Shown here piece after piece: positions 25,268 through 34,407 of a stretch of DNA of 64,000 nucleotides. The DNA is from Saccharospirillum sp040881935 (GTDB taxonomy: Bacteria > Pseudomonadota > Gammaproteobacteria > Pseudomonadales > Natronospirillaceae), in NCBI RefSeq assembly GCF_040881935.1, contig NZ_JBBECH010000020.1, forward strand, positions 1-64,000, written 5' to 3'. Numbering within the stretch: the stretch's first letter is position 1; the number at the start of each line of letters is the position of its first letter. The notes beneath the pieces are model-generated. The model saw only the letters and a program-made list of their open reading frames with translations, ran no database searches and was not told where the DNA came from. The position numbers and the translations under genes are program-made.

Positions 25268-26920
25268 TTACATCATGCCGCCCATGCCGCCCATACCACC
25301 CATGCCACCCATATCCGGCATGCCACCACCAGAAGACTTGTCTTCAGGCTTGTCGGTGATCATAGCTTCAGTGGTGATCATCAGGCCAGCAACAGAGGCT
25401 GCCGCTTGCAGGGCTGCACGGGTCACTTTGGCCGGGTCGATAATACCCAGTTCCATCATGTCGCCGTATTCGCCGGTTGCCGCGTTGTAGCCGTAGTTAC
25501 CAGAGCCATTCTTGACTTCGTTCAGCACAACAGACGGCTCGCCACCAGCGTTGTAGACGATTTGGCGCAGCGGTGCTTCCATGGCACGCAGTGCCAGAGC
25601 AATACCGGTACGCTGTTCTTCGTTTTCGCCTTTGATCTCGCCAACGTTCATCAGGGCGCGAACCAGGGCGACACCGCCACCGGCAACCACACCTTCCTGA
25701 ACCGCAGCACGGGTTGCGTGCAGGGCGTCGTCAACACGAGCCTTCTTCTCTTTCATTTCCATCTCGGTGGCGGCGCCAACCTTGATGACAGCAACACCGC
25801 CGGCCAGTTTGGCAACGCGTTCCTGCAGTTTTTCCTTGTCGTAATCGGAGCTGGACTGCTCGATTTCGGCGCGGATCTGCTCAACACGACCTTTGATGTC
25901 GGCTTCTTCACCGGCACCGTCAACCACGATGGTGTTTTCTTTGGACAGAGTAACCTTCTTGGCGCTACCCAGGTGTTCCAGGGTGGCGGTTTCGAGGCTC
26001 ATGCCCACTTCTTCGGAGATAACAGTACCACCGGTCAGAATCGCGAGATCCTGCAGCATGGCTTTACGACGATCGCCGAAGCCCGGTGCCTTGGCAGCGG
26101 ATACTTTAACCGTACCGCGCATGTTGTTGACAACCAGAGTTGCCAGGGCTTCGCCTTCGATATCTTCAGCGATGATCATCAGCGGACGGCTGGCCTTGGA
26201 GACGGACTCCAGCACTGGGATCAGGTCACGAATATTGCTGATTTTTTTGTCGACCAACAGGATGTACGGGTTTTCGAGCTCGGCCGTCATGGTTTCCTGG
26301 TTGGTGATGAAGTACGGAGACAGGTAACCGCGGTCGAACTGCATGCCTTCCACGACTTCCAGTTCGTCGTCGAAGCCACTGCCTTCTTCAACGGTGATCA
26401 CGCCTTCGTTACCCACTTTTTCCATCGCTTCGGCGATCAGGCCGCCAATGGTGGCGTCGGCGTTGGCGGAAATAGTACCCACCTGGGCGATGGCTTTTTT
26501 GTCTGAGCAAGGCACAGACAGCTTGGCAATTTCGTCAACAACGGCACGGGCCGCTTTGTCGATGCCGCGCTTCAGGTCCATCGGGTTCATGCCCGCAGCG
26601 ACTGATTTGAGGCCTTCGTTGATGATTGCCTGGGCCAGCACAGTGGCGGTAGTGGTGCCGTCACCGGCTTCGTCGTTGGCCTTGGAAGCAACTTCCTTGA
26701 CCATCTGAGCGCCCATGTTTTCGAACTTGTCTTCCAGTTCGATTTCCTTGGCGACCGATACACCGTCTTTGGTGACGGCGGGTGAGCCGAAGGATTTGTC
26801 AATAATTACGTTACGGCCTTTCGGGCCCAGTGTCACTTTGACGGCGTCTGCCAGCAGGTTCACGCCTTTCTGCATTTTACTGCGAGCGGAATCGCCAAAT
26901 TTAACGTCTTTAGCTGCCAT
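25268..26920 (-). CDS. groL: Chaperonin GroEL
   Basis: 60-kDa chaperonin subunit forming the double heptameric ring that folds proteins with GroES and ATP. The 550-aa product has the ATP-site loops GPKGRNV and GDGTTTATVL, the apical-domain hydrophobic helices, and the GGM-repeat C-terminal tail (MGGMGGMGGMM). Length and motifs are standard (E. coli 548 aa). It is transcribed with groS, 41 bp downstream of it. Confidence 0.99.
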   Translation of the reverse strand: MAAKDVKFGDSARSKMQKGVNLLADAVKVTLGPKGRNVIIDKSFGSPAVTKDGVSVAKEIELEDKFENMGAQMVKEVASKANDEAGDGTTTATVLAQAIINEGLKSVAAGMNPMDLKRGIDKAARAVVDEIAKLSVPCSDKKAIAQVGTISANADATIGGLIAEAMEKVGNEGVITVEEGSGFDDELEVVEGMQFDRGYLSPYFITNQETMTAELENPYILLVDKKISNIRDLIPVLESVSKASRPLMIIAEDIEGEALATLVVNNMRGTVKVSAAKAPGFGDRRKAMLQDLAILTGGTVISEEVGMSLETATLEHLGSAKKVTLSKENTIVVDGAGEEADIKGRVEQIRAEIEQSSSDYDKEKLQERVAKLAGGVAVIKVGAATEMEMKEKKARVDDALHATRAAVQEGVVAGGGVALVRALMNVGEIKGENEEQRTGIALALRAMEAPLRQIVYNAGGEPSVVLNEVKNGSGNYGYNAATGEYGDMMELGIIDPAKVTRAALQAAASVAGLMITTEAMITDKPEDKSSGGGMPDMGGMGGMGGMGGMM

Positions 26921-26961
26921 GATGTGCTTACCTTCCTTACAATTCGTTGAACGAGCTCGGT

Positions 26962-27249
26962 TTACTCAATAACGCCGAAGATGTCGCTTTCGGTCATAAT
27001 CAGCAGTTCTTCGCCGTCGATTTTGACGGCACTGCCTGCGTACTGACCAAAGACAACGGTATCGCCTACCTTCACATCCAACGACTTGACGTCGCCGTTT
27101 TCAAGGATTCGGCCCTTGCCGATTGCCAGAACTTCACCCTGTGAGGGCTTTTCTTTGGCAGAGCCTGGCAGAACGATACCGCCAGCTGTCTTTTCCTCTT
27201 GTTCCTTGCGGCGTACAACGACGCGATCATGCAAAGGACGAATTTTCAT
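26962..27249 (-). CDS. groS: Co-chaperonin GroES
   Basis: 95-aa heptameric lid of the GroEL cage. MKIRPLHDRVVVRRKEQE at the start, the mobile loop EEKTAGGIVLPGSAKEKPSQ, and the roof hairpin ENGDVKSLDVK are all present. It is the first gene of groSL and carries a sigma-32 type heat-shock promoter about 95 bp upstream. Confidence 0.99.
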   Translation of the reverse strand: MKIRPLHDRVVVRRKEQEEKTAGGIVLPGSAKEKPSQGEVLAIGKGRILENGDVKSLDVKVGDTVVFGQYAGSAVKIDGEELLIMTESDIFGVIE

Positions 27250-27341
27250 GGATCCAATCTCCTAGAACACATAGTGGGAGTTTTGTTGTTAATTCGGGGC
27301 TGTTCGATACCGAACGGACCCGGAATATCAATGCCCACCGT

Positions 27342-27370
27342 TAATGGGGCCGATAAAATTTCATTTCAAC
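27342..27370 (-). promoter_or_regulatory. Sigma-32 (heat-shock) promoter for groSL
   Basis: On the minus strand, GTTGAAA (27364-27370) is followed after 14 bp by CCCCATTA (27342-27349). The known sigma-32 consensus is CTTGAAA, 11-16 bp, CCCCATNT, so 13 of 14 specified bases agree. It lies 93 bp upstream of the groS ATG. No CIRCE element was seen. Confidence 0.8.
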
Positions 27371-27410
27371 ACCTTGGTGGTTAAATTTTTTCTTTGGCGT
27401 TATCCCGTGC

Positions 27411-27515
27411 CGGGTACCGGGTATCCCTGTCGGGGGTCGGCGTAAACCCTTCCATGGGGCCTAGACCGCAACATCCATGTTGCGGACTCCCCCCGACAGG
27501 GATACCCGGTACCCG
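27411..27515. repeat. Palindromic intergenic element, copy A
   Basis: Arms 27411-27436 and 27490-27515 are perfect 26-bp inverse complements (CGGGTACCGGGTATCCCTGT start). Between them is the family core: GTCGGCGT, AACCC, TCCATGGGGCCTAGACCGC, then an inner hairpin CCGCAACAT/ATGTTGCGG. The same core with different arms recurs at 34199, 38584 and 48707. It lies between the groSL promoter and the 3' end of the exonuclease gene. Confidence 0.9.
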
Positions 27516-27551
27516 ACACTCGGCTTAATTGGCAGCATAGAATTTCGAGAG

Positions 27552-28283
27552 TCAATACCACAGGTCTCCGATTGAGGTCGCAGATTCAAAGTGATATGCG
27601 CACTGGGCTTGAAACAGTTCTGCGGTGGCCAGGGCATCAGTGAGGGCATTATGCGGTGGGTAATGCGGCAGCCCATAGCGAATGCGGCTGTCGGCCAAGC
27701 GGATGGATACCGGGCGCCGGTTTGTCAGGCGCGCCCAGAGACTTGGCGACTTGTCACGGTGGAGGGAAGCTTCTATAGCCATGGTATCGACAATCGGGAA
27801 TTGCAGGCCTTCGTTCCAGCGGGCTTTGACCACGACGTCCATAAAGGACCGCTCTATGGCCCGGTGATGTACGACGACTACTCTCCCGGCCAGGCAATCC
27901 AGCAGGTCTGGCAGGATCTCGGCCATGTCGGGCGCGTCTTTGATGTCGGTGTGGGTGATGCCGTGGAACTGTATGGATTGTTGCAGCAGCGGCAAGCGCG
28001 GTTTGACGACCCAGTGATGGCTGCCGGCTAAGGTTATTCGCTTTAACGTGAAGGGCACCAGCCCAACACTGAGAATGGCATGGCGCTCCGGGTTCAGGCC
28101 GGTGGTTTCGACATCCAGGGCGACGAATGGAACCTCGTTTAATGGGCAGTCAGAGGCTACTGCACCTGCTCGGTAGAACTGCTGGAGTTCGGGCCTTTTA
28201 ACCTGATCGGCCCAGGCGGTAAACCGCGCCGGCCAGTCGGGCCTGGGGTCCTGATCTTTGTCGCGGGGCAGTACAACCGTCAA
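27552..28283 (-). CDS. DnaQ-like 3'-5' exonuclease (DEDDh)
   Basis: 243-aa exonuclease-fold protein. FVALDVETTGLNPERHAILS gives the first D-x-E, HHRAIERSFMD the second Asp region, and the LQFPIVDTMAIEASLHRD and NALTDALATAELF segments the Exo III H-x4-D. It resembles the polymerase III epsilon-type exonucleases found next to DUF294 proteins. The start is a TTG whose TTGA overlaps the stop of the upstream gene, so expression is coupled to it. The substrate is unknown; DNA or RNA 3' ends are likely. Confidence 0.85.
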   Translation of the reverse strand: MTVVLPRDKDQDPRPDWPARFTAWADQVKRPELQQFYRAGAVASDCPLNEVPFVALDVETTGLNPERHAILSVGLVPFTLKRITLAGSHHWVVKPRLPLLQQSIQFHGITHTDIKDAPDMAEILPDLLDCLAGRVVVVHHRAIERSFMDVVVKARWNEGLQFPIVDTMAIEASLHRDKSPSLWARLTNRRPVSIRLADSRIRYGLPHYPPHNALTDALATAELFQAQCAYHFESATSIGDLWY

Positions 28284-30148
28284 ACCCGGTTAACCTGGTA
28301 CCGCATGCGCAGGTACTTCTGGGCGTTGCTGATGACTTGAAAGGCATCCTTTAGGTTGCGTCGTTCGAATACGGTCATGTCTTCGGGTTCAACGTTGTTG
28401 TCGGGTTCCCGTTCGGCTTCCAGATCGAGCGCCTGGTGGCGAGCGCGGACAATTGAGATGTATTCCATGGCGTCACGCAGGTCGTCGCCATTGCTGTGAC
28501 CGAGTATGCGGGATTCGGCAATGGCGTCGAGGCGATTGAAGGAATTCTGGGCGGTTGAGCCTGCTGCCAGGGCGTGCACGCGAATCACGTCGCTTAGTGG
28601 TGCGGTGCCACGGCGTTTCAGGTTGATGGATTTGTTCTGTTTGCCGTCGTTTTCCATCACAAAGGTTCTGAAGAAGCCCAGTGGCGGTGTTCGGTTCAAG
28701 GCGTTGCGCGCCAGACAGGCCAGGAACCTCGGGCTGCGCTGAGCCCGGCGGGCAATATCGACTTTCAGGGTTTCAGCCAGAGCGTTCTCGCCGAAAATGC
28801 CGTCCAGATCGAAAAATATGGAGCTGTTGAGCAGGGCCTGGGGGTCCGGGTTGTCGATCCAGTCTTTAAAATAGTCACGCCAGACCGATAATGGCTGCCG
28901 CCATTGGCTGTTCGTCGCCATGATGCCGCCTTTGCAGTATTCATAGCCACAGGCCGCCAGGCCATCGCTGACGAACGCCGCCAGTTTGGCGAAGTAGGCG
29001 TCGTGCTCGGCCGGGTTGAAATCGTCACTGAGGATCATGGCGTTGTCCTGATCGGTTACGACGTACTGTTCGTTCCGCGCCATCGAGCCCAGTGCCAGAA
29101 AGCAGTATGGCACGGGCGGTGGGCCGAGCTGTTCTTCACCGAGTTCCAGCAAACGCTGACTGAAACTGCGACCGATGCCAGCGATGGCGCTGCCGATCAT
29201 GTGGCTGTTGGCGCCTTCATTGACCATGCGTATAAACGTGGCGTGAACGTCTGGCGTCAGGCTGCCCAGATCGTTCATGCTTTGCTGACGATGAATCTGG
29301 CTAACCAGATAGAGACTGCTCTGGGATTCGTAGCGGATGATATCGGACAGCGCGAGCACGCCCACTGGTTTTCGCTGACGCAGCACCGGCAGGTGATGCA
29401 CGTTGTGGCGCAGCATGCTGAGCATGGCGTCGAACACGAAAGCGTTGGCGTCGATGGTAATGAGTTCACTCGACATGATTTGCCTGATCGGGGTGTCGTA
29501 GCCGAGACGCTCTGCCAATGCCCGGGTGCGCAGGTCCCGGTCGGTAATGATGCCCACCATAAAACCAGACGGTTCGGGGTGGTCCGGGTCGGTCACCACC
29601 AATGAGGACACGCCCTCGCCTGTCATCGCCAGAGCTGCCTCGTGTAAGGTCGCTGACTGGGGTAGCATCACCGCCTCGCGGGACACCAGTTTGTGCACGC
29701 GGGAGGTCATCAGATCGGTATTCTGTTGTTGGTTGACGGCGGCGCGCAGCCGGGACTGATCTTCAACTTCGACGTACTCGGCAAAGGCTTCGCTGGCTTC
29801 CCACAACTGGTCGAACAGGTCTTTGGCGATAAAGTAGATCAGGGAGTCTTCTATAGCGCGGGCCGGGAATCGCACCGGGCGGTTCATCAGTAAGCCCCAG
29901 TTACCGAAGATATCGCCTTCCGCCAGGCGGTTATAAAGATCGCCATTGCGCCGGTACAGCTCGACGGCACCACTGCGGATTATATGCAGATGAGTCACTT
30001 CCTCGCCGTGGACCAAGATCTCCGACCCAGCCTTGAAGTAGCCTATTTCTATTTGGCTGGCGAGGGTGTTAAGCCATTCATCCGATAACTGATCGAAGGG
30101 GGCAAAGCGCCTGAGCTGGTCGCGTATTTCCAAATGTTCGACTTCCAT
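28280..30148 (-). CDS. cNMP-binding/CBS/DUF294 nucleotidyltransferase-like protein
   Basis: 622-aa cytosolic signalling protein. Domains in order: a cyclic-nucleotide-binding fold (about 10-125; GDIFGNWGLLMNRPVRFPARA), two CBS motifs (about 155-280; VGIITDRDLRTRAL and PVGVLALSDI), the DUF294 nucleotidyltransferase-like domain (about 310-440; ALGSMARNEQYVVTDQDNAM, keeping the GS and D-x-D signature), and DUF294_C (about 475-610). Such proteins occur with DnaQ-like exonucleases, as here. The ligand and target are unknown; uridylyltransferase-like activity is a speculation. AGGAG precedes the ATG. Confidence 0.9.
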   Translation of the reverse strand: MEVEHLEIRDQLRRFAPFDQLSDEWLNTLASQIEIGYFKAGSEILVHGEEVTHLHIIRSGAVELYRRNGDLYNRLAEGDIFGNWGLLMNRPVRFPARAIEDSLIYFIAKDLFDQLWEASEAFAEYVEVEDQSRLRAAVNQQQNTDLMTSRVHKLVSREAVMLPQSATLHEAALAMTGEGVSSLVVTDPDHPEPSGFMVGIITDRDLRTRALAERLGYDTPIRQIMSSELITIDANAFVFDAMLSMLRHNVHHLPVLRQRKPVGVLALSDIIRYESQSSLYLVSQIHRQQSMNDLGSLTPDVHATFIRMVNEGANSHMIGSAIAGIGRSFSQRLLELGEEQLGPPPVPYCFLALGSMARNEQYVVTDQDNAMILSDDFNPAEHDAYFAKLAAFVSDGLAACGYEYCKGGIMATNSQWRQPLSVWRDYFKDWIDNPDPQALLNSSIFFDLDGIFGENALAETLKVDIARRAQRSPRFLACLARNALNRTPPLGFFRTFVMENDGKQNKSINLKRRGTAPLSDVIRVHALAAGSTAQNSFNRLDAIAESRILGHSNGDDLRDAMEYISIVRARHQALDLEAEREPDNNVEPEDMTVFERRNLKDAFQVISNAQKYLRMRYQVNRV

Positions 30149-30405
30149 ACCCGTCTCCTGTCATCGCCCGTTTTCCGTGCTGCCCTAGCTGGAAAACCTA
30201 CCATCATCACCGCCGTTGAACTCGGCGCTGTATCAGAACGCATGGTGCCGACTCAAACAATGGTTGTCCAACCTCAGGGCCGACCTTATACTCCGCTAAC
30301 TAAGGTTGTAACCTTTTTGTAAAGAACGCGTTTACCGGGCATTGGCATTACTGCAGAGCGCGGGAGTCAGGTTGTGCGCAGTGAGCGCGATGACAACAAG
30401 GATAC

Positions 30406-31431
30406 ATGGATATGTCAGACACCCCCAGAGGCTCGGCCACCACCGGGCAAGCCCCTCCGGACACTCATGATACCGCCATTATGATTGTCGACGACACCAA
30501 GTTCAGTAGCGCCATCATTCAGCACATGCTGGTCAACGCCGGGTTCAGAGACATTCGCACCGCCGATAACGCCATGGACGCGCTGGAGGCACTCAAGCAG
30601 CGACCGGCAGAGTTGATGCTGTCCGACTGGTTGATGCCGGATATGGACGGCCTGGAGCTTACCCAACAGGTGCGCGAGCTGGACCGGAGCCGAGGCTGCT
30701 TTACCTACGTGATGCTGCTGACCGCCAAGGAAAACGACGAAGCCCTGCAAGAAGCCTTTGCCAAGGGTGTCGACGACTTTCTTGGTAAAACTCACTTAAA
30801 GACCCAACTGCTGACGCGGGTTCATGCCGGACAGCGGCTGTCGCGGTTGCACAATTCCCTGATCTCACGTGAGCGCCAGTTGAAAGACCAGTTTCGGGCC
30901 GTTGCCCGCATGAACCGCCTTGATGCGACGACCGGCCTGGGCAATTCCCGACACCTGCGCCACCAACTGGACCGGACGCTGATCCACATTAAGGGCCGTA
31001 CCGGGCAGATGGGTCTGATTCTGTGCCGGCTCGACAATCTTGGTGAACTGGCGACCCAGGGCGGGCGGGCATTACGCAATGAACTGATTCGTGAGGCCTG
31101 CAACCGGTTAACGGAACATACACGTCCACTGGACGATACCGCTCGCCTGGGTGAAAACATCATTGGCGTATTGTTGCATTCCACCGGTAGTGACGTGGCC
31201 ACCCAGAAGCTGATTCGGCGTCTGTATGACGCCTTGTTCACCAAAGCTTACTCGACGTCGTCTGGCTTTGTATCGCTGACAGGCTGCATTCAACTAGACC
31301 TCGCCGATGCTTCCCAGCCATTGCCAGTGTCGGCAGAATGGATGCTGGAGCAAGCACTGGTGCGGCTGCAAGCGATTCCGGTGGAGCAGCGCCATGCCAT
31401 GCATGTCTGGCAAAACGGACAAAACGCCTGA
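30406..31431 (+). CDS. Response regulator with a degenerate GGDEF domain
   Basis: 341-aa two-domain protein. The receiver domain (about 25-145) has the acidic pair IVDD, phospho-acceptor Asp74 in LSDWLMPDMDG, the Thr in LLTAKEND and a Lys near KGVDDFLGK. The C-terminal part keeps the GGDEF fold's first motif (DATTGLGNSRHLRHQL), but the active-site hairpin reads RLGENIIGVLL in place of R-x-GGDEF. Cyclase activity is therefore unlikely, and it may be a protein or ligand-binding output. A second ATG two codons in (30412) has better spacing from the AAGGA site. The sensor kinase two genes downstream is a possible partner. Confidence 0.85.
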   Translation: MDMSDTPRGSATTGQAPPDTHDTAIMIVDDTKFSSAIIQHMLVNAGFRDIRTADNAMDALEALKQRPAELMLSDWLMPDMDGLELTQQVRELDRSRGCFTYVMLLTAKENDEALQEAFAKGVDDFLGKTHLKTQLLTRVHAGQRLSRLHNSLISRERQLKDQFRAVARMNRLDATTGLGNSRHLRHQLDRTLIHIKGRTGQMGLILCRLDNLGELATQGGRALRNELIREACNRLTEHTRPLDDTARLGENIIGVLLHSTGSDVATQKLIRRLYDALFTKAYSTSSGFVSLTGCIQLDLADASQPLPVSAEWMLEQALVRLQAIPVEQRHAMHVWQNGQNA

Positions 31432-31522
31432 CGCTTGCCGTTTAACCGGACATGCATCACAGTCGCCTCCGGAGGTGCGGTAGCGTTACCATAAGCGCTC
31501 ACCCAGCCGGGACACGACATTT

Positions 31523-32413
31523 ATGGCAACGATACTTTTAATAGGCCCCGGGGCCATCGGCAGCCTGATGGCCTGGTCGCTGCAAGGTGTTGCGACCGTT
31601 AAGGTTTATGCCCACCGGGCTGATATGAGCCTACCCACCTGCGTTGAATCTGAAGATGACACACACAGCCTTCACTGGTCGCTGACAGATGCTCCCGATA
31701 ATATCAATGCTGTTGTGGTGTGCTGCAAGGCCACCCAGGTTGAGCGGGCGACCCAATCCCTGATCCCCCTTCTCGGGCACTGCCCCTGGCTGGTTCTGTG
31801 TAACGGCCTGGGGCCACAAGCCTGGCTCAGCCAGCAGTTGCCGGGCCAGGTGCTGTGGGCATCGACCACCGAAGGTGCCGGGCGTTTTGGATCGAGGGTT
31901 CGTCATACCGGCCTGGGGGAAACCCGTATTGGCAGCCCGGAACCGTATCCCGTTAATGCCGATACCGAGCGCTGGGGGCGTTGGCTGACAAGTCAGCCTG
32001 GCCCGCTGGAACTGCACTGGGAACCAGACATCACCACGGTGCTGTGGCGCAAACTGGCGATCAACGCGGTTATTAACCCGATCACCGCGGTGCAGCAGTG
32101 CCTGAACGGAGACCTGGCCAGCCCAGACTGGCAAGACGAGATAACCGCGATGTGCAGCGAGATTGAGCGCATTGCCCGCGCCTGCGATGTGCAGCTGCCT
32201 GCTGATTTGGCAGAAAGAGTGGTCGCCGTTGCCAGCGCGACTCGCCGTAACCGGTCATCCATGCTGACCGATATAGCAGCCGGGCGTGAAACGGAAGTGG
32301 ATGCCATTCTCGGACCGCTGCTCTGTGCGGCCGATCGGCATGGTCTGTCGGCGCTGCGTTTGCAATACTGGTATCAGGCGGTTATTCGCCTGCATCCGCT
32401 AAACCGACAATGA
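31523..32413 (+). CDS. panE: 2-dehydropantoate 2-reductase family protein
   Basis: Reduces 2-dehydropantoate to pantoate with NADPH in pantothenate/CoA synthesis. The 296-aa product starts with the Rossmann motif ILLIGPGAIGSLMAWSL. The catalytic lysine lies in LWRKLAINAVINPITAV (about residues 176-192), and RRNRSSMLTDIAAGRETEVDA is the C-terminal PanE signature. Family membership is clear. The true substrate could be another ketoacid, since ApbA/PanE paralogues exist. Confidence 0.87.
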   Translation: MATILLIGPGAIGSLMAWSLQGVATVKVYAHRADMSLPTCVESEDDTHSLHWSLTDAPDNINAVVVCCKATQVERATQSLIPLLGHCPWLVLCNGLGPQAWLSQQLPGQVLWASTTEGAGRFGSRVRHTGLGETRIGSPEPYPVNADTERWGRWLTSQPGPLELHWEPDITTVLWRKLAINAVINPITAVQQCLNGDLASPDWQDEITAMCSEIERIARACDVQLPADLAERVVAVASATRRNRSSMLTDIAAGRETEVDAILGPLLCAADRHGLSALRLQYWYQAVIRLHPLNRQ

Positions 32414-32438
32414 CTCATTCCTAAACCAAGGAGCCTGC

Positions 32439-34163
32439 ATGGCCTATGCATCACCGACCCTGCTGGGGCGCATTCTCTGGTGGTTACTCGGCATCACCGT
32501 CGTCAGCAGCCTGAGCATTGGCATCGTATTCTTCTCTGGCCAGCATTTGCACCCATTGGTGGTGATGTGTTTGATTGTGGTGATCTCGATTCTGGGATCG
32601 GCCGTGTTGCTGCTCATCTTCCGGCGTCACTTTCTTAATCCGCTGAACCAGTTGATGCTGGTTTCGAACCAGGTCACGGCCACATCCAATGTGACTTTGC
32701 GGGCCAAAAAACACCATCAGGATGAGCTGGGTAAAGTAGTCGATGCGTTTAACGCCATGCTTGACCAGATGGCACGACGTGAAGCAGATCTTAAGGCGGA
32801 ACGAGACCGGGCTACTGCGGCCGGGCAAGAGTCGGAAGCCATGGCTGAAGCGGCACAAAAAGCCATGCACAAGCTGGAATTCGAGGTTCAGGTGCGCCAC
32901 CGGGTAGAGCGTCGGCTGACCGAGTTCCAGAATTACCTGAACGCCATTATCAACTCCATGCCGTCGGCACTCATTGCAGTAGACGAGAAGTTGATCGTAA
33001 CTCAATGGAACACCGAGGCAGCTCACATCAGCGGTAGCCGGCCCGAGCAGGCTATTGGGTTATCGCTGCAGGAAGCCTCTCCGTTCCTCGGTCAGCATCA
33101 GGATTTAATCTTGCTGGCGCTGACCCGACACAAGGTACAGAGCAGACACAACCTTGAACTGCAGACTGGGGAGCAACCTACCCGCGTTGATCTGGTGGTT
33201 TACCCGCTGCAACAGACCGACTCTCAGGGTGCGGTGATACGTCTCGATGACGTGACCGAACAGTTCAAACTGGAAGAAGTCATGGTGCAAACCGAAAAAA
33301 TGATGTCGGTTGGCGGGCTTGCGGCTGGCATGGCCCATGAAATCAATAACCCGCTGGGCGCTATTGTGCAGAATGCGCAGAACATTCAGCGCCGGCTTGA
33401 CCCGGCGCTGAAACGCAACCGTGAGCTGGCATCAGACCTCGGGCTCAACCTGGAGCTAATGCAACAGTACCTGGCCTCAAGAGATGTACCCAAGTTTCTG
33501 GCCAATATTTCTGAATCCGGTTTGCGCGCTTCCCGCATCGTGACCAACATGCTGCAATTCAGCCGCGACAGCGACCGGCTATTGCAACCCTACCCCATTG
33601 GCCAGTTGCTGGATCAGGCGATCAATATCGCGCTGAACGATTTCAATCTTAAATCGGGCTATCGCAAACAGAATTTGTTTGTCGATCAGGATTTTCGCTC
33701 GCCCGAGGTTGAAGTACCCTGCGTTATGACCGAGCTCGAACAGGTGCTGCTGAATCTGATGAAAAATGCTGCCCAGGCCATTCGTGAACGGTTCGATACC
33801 CTGAATGACATCGATGAAGGCATTATCCAGATTCGGCAATACGTGCAGGACGACAACTGTGTGATTGAGGTATCCGATAACGGCATCGGCATGGACGAGC
33901 CAACCCGCAAGCGCATTTTTGAGCCGTTTTTCACCACCAAAGATGTGGGTGTGGGCACCGGCCTTGGCTTATCGGTCAGTTTCTTTATCATCACCACTCA
34001 CCACCATGGCCGGTTGCAGGTGGAGTCGACGGTAGGTAAAGGCGCTCGGTTCATACTGTCACTGCCATTGACGGACCCGATGGTGCGCAAGACCCTGCAA
34101 CAGACAGACGAGGCCGATGCTTCGCCGGACCCGGCCTCAGACGCTAACCAGCCGCTACTATAA
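32439..34163 (+). CDS. Membrane sensor histidine kinase (HAMP-PAS-HisKA-HATPase)
   Basis: 574-aa inner-membrane kinase. Two closely spaced helices (about 8-28 and 37-58) leave almost no periplasmic loop, so the stimulus is probably sensed in the membrane or cytosol. HAMP (about 60-115) and a coiled coil follow, then PAS (about 170-290; INSMPSALIAVDEKLIVTQW). HisKA has phospho-acceptor His300 in AAGMAHEINNPLGA. The HATPase_c has N box LLNLMKNAAQAI, G1 VSDNGIGMDE and G2 GTGLGLS. AGGAG precedes the ATG. It is encoded 1 kb from an orphan response regulator, with panE between. Confidence 0.92.
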   Translation: MAYASPTLLGRILWWLLGITVVSSLSIGIVFFSGQHLHPLVVMCLIVVISILGSAVLLLIFRRHFLNPLNQLMLVSNQVTATSNVTLRAKKHHQDELGKVVDAFNAMLDQMARREADLKAERDRATAAGQESEAMAEAAQKAMHKLEFEVQVRHRVERRLTEFQNYLNAIINSMPSALIAVDEKLIVTQWNTEAAHISGSRPEQAIGLSLQEASPFLGQHQDLILLALTRHKVQSRHNLELQTGEQPTRVDLVVYPLQQTDSQGAVIRLDDVTEQFKLEEVMVQTEKMMSVGGLAAGMAHEINNPLGAIVQNAQNIQRRLDPALKRNRELASDLGLNLELMQQYLASRDVPKFLANISESGLRASRIVTNMLQFSRDSDRLLQPYPIGQLLDQAINIALNDFNLKSGYRKQNLFVDQDFRSPEVEVPCVMTELEQVLLNLMKNAAQAIRERFDTLNDIDEGIIQIRQYVQDDNCVIEVSDNGIGMDEPTRKRIFEPFFTTKDVGVGTGLGLSVSFFIITTHHHGRLQVESTVGKGARFILSLPLTDPMVRKTLQQTDEADASPDPASDANQPLL

Positions 34164-34198
34164 TTCAAGTTTCGGGGTACGCTATCGAGCCAGAACCC

Positions 34199-34311
34199 GC
34201 GCCGGGTGCCGGGTAGGCTCATCCAGGGTCGGCGTGAACCCATCCATGGGGCCTGGACCGCAGCATCCATGCTGCGAACCACCCTGGATGAGCCTACCCG
34301 GCACCCGGCGC
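34199..34311. repeat. Palindromic intergenic element, copy B
   Basis: Arms 34201-34229 and 34281-34309 are perfect 29-bp inverse complements (GCCGGGTGCCGGGTAGGCTC start), extending to 34199-34311. The core holds GTCGGCGTGAACCCATCCAT and an inner hairpin GCAGCAT/ATGCTGC. Weaker outer complementarity (CAAGTTTC near 34167 with GAAACTTG near 34331) continues the stem. It lies between the sensor kinase and the cobalamin adenosyltransferase genes. Confidence 0.92.
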
Positions 34312-34407
34312 TAGCTATCATAGAGCTCTGAAACTTGAGTTATAGCAACCAGCCCGCTGAAGCCTGCGGGCCTAACTGTAATTTCACCTGCAAGGACAGA
34401 CATCACC

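Noticed and set aside
25166..26506. 446-codon frame antisense to groL
   Set aside because: A shadow caused by groL codon bias; the minus-strand product is unmistakable GroEL.
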